Shown here: positions 5,655-9,466 of the stretch, in pieces
Numbering within the stretch: the stretch's first letter is position 1
Layout: each line of letters opens with the position of its first letter
DNA from: Candidatus Latescibacterota bacterium
GTDB taxonomy: Bacteria; Latescibacterota; MVCY01
NCBI GenBank assembly: GCA_030608245.1
Contig: JAUWEO010000049.1
Coordinates: forward strand, 1-9,466
Reading direction: 5' to 3'
Length of the DNA stretch: 9,466 nucleotides
Made by a program: the position numbers and the translations under genes
Notes under the pieces: model-generated
Told to the model about the DNA's origin: nothing
The model's database searches: none
What the model saw: the letters and a program-made list of their open reading frames with translations, nothing else

Positions 5655-8225
5655 TTACCGGATCAGCACCAACTTCTTTGCGCAGACAAACGCCCCTGTC
5701 TGCATCCGAAGCACATACACTCCACTTCCCACTACCCGTCCCGCTTCATCCTCCCCATCCCAGATGATGCTGTGGAGACCGGCTCTCTTAAAGCCGTTTT
5801 CAAGTGTCACGATCTTTTTCCCTAACAGATTGTAGACGTTTAGGACCACTTTGCAGGATATGGGAATTTGATACCTGATCTTAGTTCCCTGATTGAAAGG
5901 GTTGGGATAGTTCTGGAGCAGCCTACACTCTGTTATGGCCTGCTGTTGCACTATTTCTGAAACAGAGGTGACCGGCTTCAGCAAGAGGCGAAGATCGCCT
6001 CCTCCACTTAACGATAAAGACACGACACTGTCGGTGTATCCGTAGGCTACTGGTGAGCCCTGATAGCTGACGGTGTCTGGCTTGGCTCCGGTATATAGGT
6101 CTAAAGTATAGGAACCGCTGCCGTGGACGTAACCCTCCCAAGTGAGCTTAAGGCTGTCCTCGTTTATATTAATGGCGAGGTCTATCTCCTCAGGACAATA
6201 ATAGTACTGTTGTCCGTTGTATTTGTAGAATTTGCCCTTGTGGGTTGCAAATGTCTTCAGCTTTGTCAGACTGGTCTTGGAAAACAACAAGCTCGCATCT
6301 GACTCGATCGTCGGGATCCCGGTCTTGGAGGTGGGGATCGTTAGAACTCCCGGCTCGTCCTGTAGCATAGCTACAGCGACAGTGGTTCCATCCTCGATCT
6401 TGACACCATTTCCTCCTGCCACGGTGAGCGCATTTATTGCCGGTAGAGGGTCTGAGGCCCTTTTCGGATACAGGACGCTCAGGTAGCGCGTGTTTACGGC
6501 AGTCTTCCGGGCTCTGATCAGCGAGTGGCTTAAAGTATCGCCGTAACTGAAGGAGTGGATGTCCGTGGCTTCAGAGATCTCAACACCTTGAGGAGCGGCG
6601 AGATATGCAAGAAGTTCTGCATTGCCCTTACTCCAGATCCCACCAGTGGGTGTCAGGCTGAACTGTCCCCCGCTTGATCCGCCCCCATTGCCGTGAAGCA
6701 GCCAGGTGTACGTGTGGCTTCCGCTGTTCGAGTGGACCCTATCAGCAATGATAAAATACTTGTCATCCACAAACCATACATTTCTGATAAACTCCACACC
6801 CCAGTAAACGGTACTATCAGCACAAAAATCGAGAGATTCTGTGTCATAATAGTCTTTGAGGTAAGCATCCACACCCGCACCAAGGGTCACGCCGAATATT
6901 TCAACCACCGGTGGACCTTCGCCATCAACTAAGATAAGGTTGTGGTTCTTGGCCTTGTTCACCAAGCTATGTTGTTCCCATTTAATGTATCCGCTGTCCA
7001 AAGCCAGCATCTGGCCGTAGGCATATATGATGAAACTCGTCGCATCCGGATGTTCGTGACCAATACCGTTCGCCCTGGCCTTGCCGTGTTCCCCCAGCAG
7101 GAGCATATAGACCGCTTCTGGTGACCAGTCGCTTCTGAAGAGAGCATTTCCAGCTTCCGGAAGGAAGACGGTCGGCTTCCAGGTGGGGAGTTCCGGGTTG
7201 ATAGAATCATCATAGTTGCAGATCATATCAACATAATCGGAGGACGGACGTCCGGAACTCTCCCAGTCCCAGTGGTATATCCCAGCATTGGGGTAGTCGA
7301 GGCCAAAGAAGGCGCTGAAGGGGAAAAAGGAGAGAGATGAATCATCGAAGTTGGGGCGCTTGCCATCCGGGAGCCGGATTGCAAGTGACCAGCGGTGAAG
7401 GGCCTCTATGTCAGTCAATAGATCAATGCCCATGACCCTTTGGTAGGCCAGCATATATGGAAAATAGATCTCCGCACTGTAATTGTGATAATAGGGCCCT
7501 TCAGCGAATCCCCCTTCCGTACTGCTAACTATCTGAGTATTTTCAAGTATAGCAGACATTCTTTGCTCGGCTTTATCCAGCCAGCCCTGGGCTAAGGGAT
7601 TATCTGCCAGAGCAAGGGCACAGAGTCCCAGAGCAGAAAATATCCTGATCTGCCAGTTGTTCGGGGGAAGGCCAAAAGGCGGCGATACATTTAGCCTGTC
7701 GATCTCGACTGCCTTGGCGGTCAACGCCTGCCTGATCCTCAAATCAGAATCAGGAGAATCATCCAAATAGCCAGTTCCCTTGAGCATATCGTATGCTTCG
7801 GAATACAGAGCCAGGGGTTTTGCCCAAGAATGTTCCTCAGCTCCCCAGTCGCCGTTCGGATCGATGGCCTCCAACGCCTCCTTTGCCTTCTCAGCATAGG
7901 AGAGATTGCCGGTCATGACGTAGGCAAAGGCCAGGGGCTTAGCGAATGAGCTTTTCACTGCCTCTGACTGACCGGTAAAATTAGCAGAGAGCCCGATATC
8001 GGCACGCGTTCTCACAGCTATCCACCAGCTCAGATATGGCTCCCTGGTGATCCTGTCTTTGAGCACAGGGATATCCTCTTCAGTATAAAGGAGAACCGGG
8101 TGCTGTTCAGCAGGGAGTTCAGAAGCTCCGGCAACAGCAGGCAGATAGAGCATCAAGAAGGCAAGGCAGAGACCGATCAAAACACCTGCCCTGAGTTGGT
8201 CAGTCTTGCTTTTCTTTTCCATCAT
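5655..8225 (-). CDS. Secreted heparinase II/III-like polysaccharide lyase with C-terminal sorting tail
   Basis: 856 residues. Family enzymes cleave uronic-acid polysaccharides such as heparan, chondroitin or alginate by beta-elimination. A signal peptide spans about 13-34, with cleavage likely near AGA/SE. An alpha-helical toroid follows at about 40-330 with N189-N190-W191 and G-P-Y-Y-H247-N, places where this superfamily keeps its catalytic Asn, Tyr and His. The heparinase II/III beta-sandwich begins near 355 and carries the hallmark G-H-E-H392-P-D-A-T-S-F and N-H428-N. Residues 760-856 form a separate FlgD-like or T9SS-type sorting domain with YPNPFN at 773-778 and the ending KKLVLIR, implying surface attachment or export by a dedicated system. 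The substrate is unknown. No sulfatase, transporter or regulator is adjacent, unlike typical polysaccharide-utilisation loci. The ribosome site GAGGAGGG lies five bases before the double ATG (8225 and 8222). Confidence 0.87.
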   Translation of the reverse strand: MMEKKSKTDQLRAGVLIGLCLAFLMLYLPAVAGASELPAEQHPVLLYTEEDIPVLKDRITREPYLSWWIAVRTRADIGLSANFTGQSEAVKSSFAKPLAFAYVMTGNLSYAEKAKEALEAIDPNGDWGAEEHSWAKPLALYSEAYDMLKGTGYLDDSPDSDLRIRQALTAKAVEIDRLNVSPPFGLPPNNWQIRIFSALGLCALALADNPLAQGWLDKAEQRMSAILENTQIVSSTEGGFAEGPYYHNYSAEIYFPYMLAYQRVMGIDLLTDIEALHRWSLAIRLPDGKRPNFDDSSLSFFPFSAFFGLDYPNAGIYHWDWESSGRPSSDYVDMICNYDDSINPELPTWKPTVFLPEAGNALFRSDWSPEAVYMLLLGEHGKARANGIGHEHPDATSFIIYAYGQMLALDSGYIKWEQHSLVNKAKNHNLILVDGEGPPVVEIFGVTLGAGVDAYLKDYYDTESLDFCADSTVYWGVEFIRNVWFVDDKYFIIADRVHSNSGSHTYTWLLHGNGGGSSGGQFSLTPTGGIWSKGNAELLAYLAAPQGVEISEATDIHSFSYGDTLSHSLIRARKTAVNTRYLSVLYPKRASDPLPAINALTVAGGNGVKIEDGTTVAVAMLQDEPGVLTIPTSKTGIPTIESDASLLFSKTSLTKLKTFATHKGKFYKYNGQQYYYCPEEIDLAININEDSLKLTWEGYVHGSGSYTLDLYTGAKPDTVSYQGSPVAYGYTDSVVSLSLSGGGDLRLLLKPVTSVSEIVQQQAITECRLLQNYPNPFNQGTKIRYQIPISCKVVLNVYNLLGKKIVTLENGFKRAGLHSIIWDGEDEAGRVVGSGVYVLRMQTGAFVCAKKLVLIR

Positions 8226-8285
8226 TTTTCCCTCCTCACTTTTTCGAATAGTCTAACCAAAAAAACAGAGGAAACCGATATTCCA

Positions 8286-8314
8286 AGCTTAATACTCACC
8301 AAATAAAATGTCAA
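8286..8314 (-). promoter_or_regulatory. Candidate promoter for the heparinase-like gene
   Basis: On the minus strand a perfect TTGACA lies at 8314-8309. At the ideal 17-base spacing, however, the -10 position reads TAAGCT (8291-8286), only 3 of 6 consensus matches. The leader would be about 55 bases. The strong -35 with a poor -10 suggests either an activated promoter or a chance match. Confidence 0.35.
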
Positions 8315-8394
8315 GACAAAGAAATACTTAAGACAGAAATAGGCTCCAGTACTCCTTAATACCCGTGGATGATGTTAAGGAAGCAGAAATTGAC

Positions 8395-8423
8395 TTGACT
8401 TCTGAAAAATGTGGAATTATGTT
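8395..8423 (+). promoter_or_regulatory. Candidate promoter for the GTPase gene
   Basis: TTGACT (8395-8400) and TATGTT (8418-8423) are separated by 17 bases, with 5 of 6 and 4 of 6 consensus matches. A second overlapping TTGACT begins at 8390. Transcription from near 8430 would give an unusually long leader of about 180 bases before the ATG at 8609. Confidence 0.4.
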
Positions 8424-8430
8424 TATGAGG

Positions 8431-8582
8431 GTTGCGCGGTTCAGAAAAATGCCCGGGTAAGCAGCGCAATGGGTTTTGTAGCATAAGTTGCGCGCGGGAA
8501 CAAATTCCCCTTGCTAGGGATGCCTGGTGTCCTACGGATCACTGAGAACTATGAACGGACACCACTAAAGGTTTCAGAAACT
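8431..8582 (+). promoter_or_regulatory. Structured leader with mutually exclusive hairpins, unassigned
   Basis: TTGCGC at 8432-8437 can pair with GCGCAA at 8464-8469. That same GCGCAA can instead pair with a second TTGCGC at 8488-8493, so the two stems exclude each other. Downstream, GGGAA (8496-8500) pairs with TTCCC (8505-8509), and TCCC (8506-8509) could alternatively pair with GGGA (8517-8520). GGTGTCC (8526-8532) pairs with GGACACC (8557-8563) around a 24-base loop, and GTTT/AAAC forms a small hairpin at 8571-8581. No riboswitch or other RNA family is recognised. The pairings are read by eye; the role is inference. Confidence 0.3.
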
Positions 8583-8608
8583 ACTTAGAAATGTTGTGGA
8601 GGTAAACT

Positions 8609-9466
8609 ATGCCTGCCAATCTTCCTCCAGAGTATTATGCTATTGAGCGAAGATACAGATTGGTCAAAAGCCCCCAGGAAAAGATCACCATAGTGCGGGA
8701 GCTGTTGGCAGTTATGCCCAAGCACAAGGGTACTGACAAACTGCAGGCCGAGCTGCGGGGCAGGATCGCAAGGTTGAACCGGGAGGCCCAGAAGAAACCT
8801 GTCAAAAGAGGTTTTAGCTACCACGTCAGGAAAGAAGGAGCCGCTCAACTTGTGCTCCTGGGACCGCCTAACGCCGGGAAATCTCGAGCCCTTGCCAGTC
8901 TCACCAATGCTACACCTGAAGTGACGCCTTATCCGTTTGCCACCCGTACACCCTTAGTGGGAATGATGCCGTTTGAAAACATTAGCTACCAATTAGTGGA
9001 TACCCCCTCTATCGCCCCGGATTTCATGGAACCCTGGCTGGTTGATATTGTTCGAAACACCGATTTAGTCTTACTGATAGTGGACTTGAATGAGGACAAT
9101 CCTGGGAAGGGAATCGACACAGTCATCGATAGGTTAGCCCTGGCCAAGATCGGATTGCAGGGAGATATAACCGAAGGAGAAGAGAGTGAAGAACCTCCTG
9201 CCTTTGTTTATAAAAAGACGATAGTGGTGGCCAATAAGGTCGATTTACCCCAGGCCCAGCAACGATTTGGTGCCCTGAAAGATATATGTGCTCAGAGATT
9301 TCCGTTGATTTCTATCTCAGCGAAGCAACCCCGAGGTTTAGAGGAGATGAAGTCCAAGATTCATAGACTCTTAGATATCGTTCGAGTCTACACCAAAGCA
9401 CCTGGAAGGCCGATGGATCGCGACGAGCCGGTAATCCTCAAAAAAGGGGATACTGTTATGGATGCA
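8609..9466 (+). CDS. Obg/DRG-like GTPase with TGS domain, 3' truncated
   Basis: The frame stays open for 286 codons to the window edge, so the C-terminus is missing. TRAFAC GTPases of the Obg-HflX/DRG group usually bind ribosomes and act in translation or ribosome assembly. Residues 1-75 form a basic helical region like that before the G domain in DRG-type proteins. The GTPase motifs are G1 GPPNAGKS at 85-92, G2 Thr112 in Y-P-F-A-T, G3 DTPS at 131-134, G4 NKVD at 209-212 and G5 SAK at 237-239. An acidic loop at 189-197 precedes G4. The stretch from about 258 (VRVYTKAPG, then VILKKGDTVMDA) is the start of a TGS domain, a small RNA or ligand-binding fold. G3 has Ser in place of the usual Gly of DxxG. 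The ribosome site GGAGG (8598-8602) lies six bases before the ATG. The specific cellular role of this bacterial subgroup is unknown to me. Confidence 0.9.
   Translation, partial: MPANLPPEYYAIERRYRLVKSPQEKITIVRELLAVMPKHKGTDKLQAELRGRIARLNREAQKKPVKRGFSYHVRKEGAAQLVLLGPPNAGKSRALASLTNATPEVTPYPFATRTPLVGMMPFENISYQLVDTPSIAPDFMEPWLVDIVRNTDLVLLIVDLNEDNPGKGIDTVIDRLALAKIGLQGDITEGEESEEPPAFVYKKTIVVANKVDLPQAQQRFGALKDICAQRFPLISISAKQPRGLEEMKSKIHRLLDIVRVYTKAPGRPMDRDEPVILKKGDTVMDA

Larger units (their letters stand above)
8226..8608. other. Divergent intergenic region, 383 bp
   Basis: No convincing protein or known RNA gene is present. The left part (8226-8340) is AT-rich and carries the ribosome site and a candidate promoter for the heparinase-like gene. 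The centre (8390-8425) holds a candidate plus-strand promoter. The right part (8431-8608) is richer in G and C with several inverted repeats, and forms the untranslated leader of the GTPase gene if that promoter is used. A 7-bp inverted repeat (TCCTTAA 8353-8359, TTAAGGA 8375-8381) lies between the two promoters. The only small ORF, from an ATG at 8409, has 25 codons and no ribosome site. Confidence 0.6.

Noticed and set aside
5499..5835. Two overlapping plus-strand frames at the 3' end of the heparinase-like gene
   Set aside because: They are mostly antisense to the conserved sorting tail, have no ribosome site and resemble no protein family.
8409..8486. 25-codon plus-strand ORF as a leader peptide
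   Set aside because: No ribosome site precedes the ATG, it overlaps the candidate -10 box, and the peptide has no run of regulatory codons.
8431..8581. tRNA, tmRNA, signal-recognition RNA or known riboswitch in the GTPase leader
   Set aside because: No T-loop, anticodon arm, tmRNA tag, SRP tetraloop motif or conserved riboswitch core could be found by eye.
8585..8848. 87-codon minus-strand frame over the GTPase start
   Set aside because: It is antisense to the recognisable G domain and N-terminal region of the plus-strand GTPase; the sense frame has a ribosome site and motifs, this one has none.
1..9466. CRISPR array, prophage, transposase, toxin-antitoxin or defence island
   Set aside because: No regular spaced repeats, integrase or transposase motifs were seen. 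The MazG-like protein has no adjacent toxin and fits housekeeping use.

Overview
This looks like a bacterial chromosomal segment of mixed housekeeping and accessory genes, with GC content near 50% by eye. The best lineage clue is the large secreted protein. It ends in a YPNPFN-type beta-sandwich tail, as found on exported proteins of the Bacteroidetes/FCB superphylum and related candidate phyla. A two-domain Obg/DRG-like GTPase and an apparent DapL-type aminotransferase fit that setting, but the sequence alone does not fix a species or phylum.

Layout from left to right. At the left edge is the 5' end of a minus-strand aminotransferase, most like LL-diaminopimelate aminotransferase. A 153-bp divergent gap holding a perfect 15-bp-arm palindrome separates it from a plus-strand nucleotide-sugar dehydrogenase (225-1784). 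That gene meets ftsK (minus strand) tail to tail across a strong terminator hairpin that could serve both genes. Reading leftwards on the minus strand, the order is the heparinase-like gene, tatD, mazG-like, ftsK. tatD and mazG-like are close enough (57 bp) to share a transcript. ftsK has a plausible promoter of its own, and the 255-bp gap after the heparinase-like gene suggests tatD is read separately. At the right, a 383-bp divergent region carries candidate promoters for both directions and an unassigned, hairpin-rich leader. It precedes a plus-strand GTPase with a C-terminal TGS domain, which runs off the window and has no stop codon inside it.

How the genes work together: FtsK moves DNA at the division septum. 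TatD is a metal-dependent nuclease, and the MazG-like protein probably cleans up nucleotides. The GTPase is probably ribosome-associated. The dehydrogenase makes a uronate-type sugar nucleotide for surface polysaccharide. The heparinase-like protein is exported and probably cuts acidic polysaccharide, but no sulfatase, SusC/D-like or other polysaccharide-utilisation gene is next to it. I see no CRISPR array, tRNA, rRNA, insertion sequence, toxin-antitoxin pair or recognisable defence system. I find no convincing new multi-gene system. The points most worth a second look are the palindrome, the atypical cofactor region of the dehydrogenase, the surface-targeted polysaccharide lyase and the structured leader of the GTPase gene.
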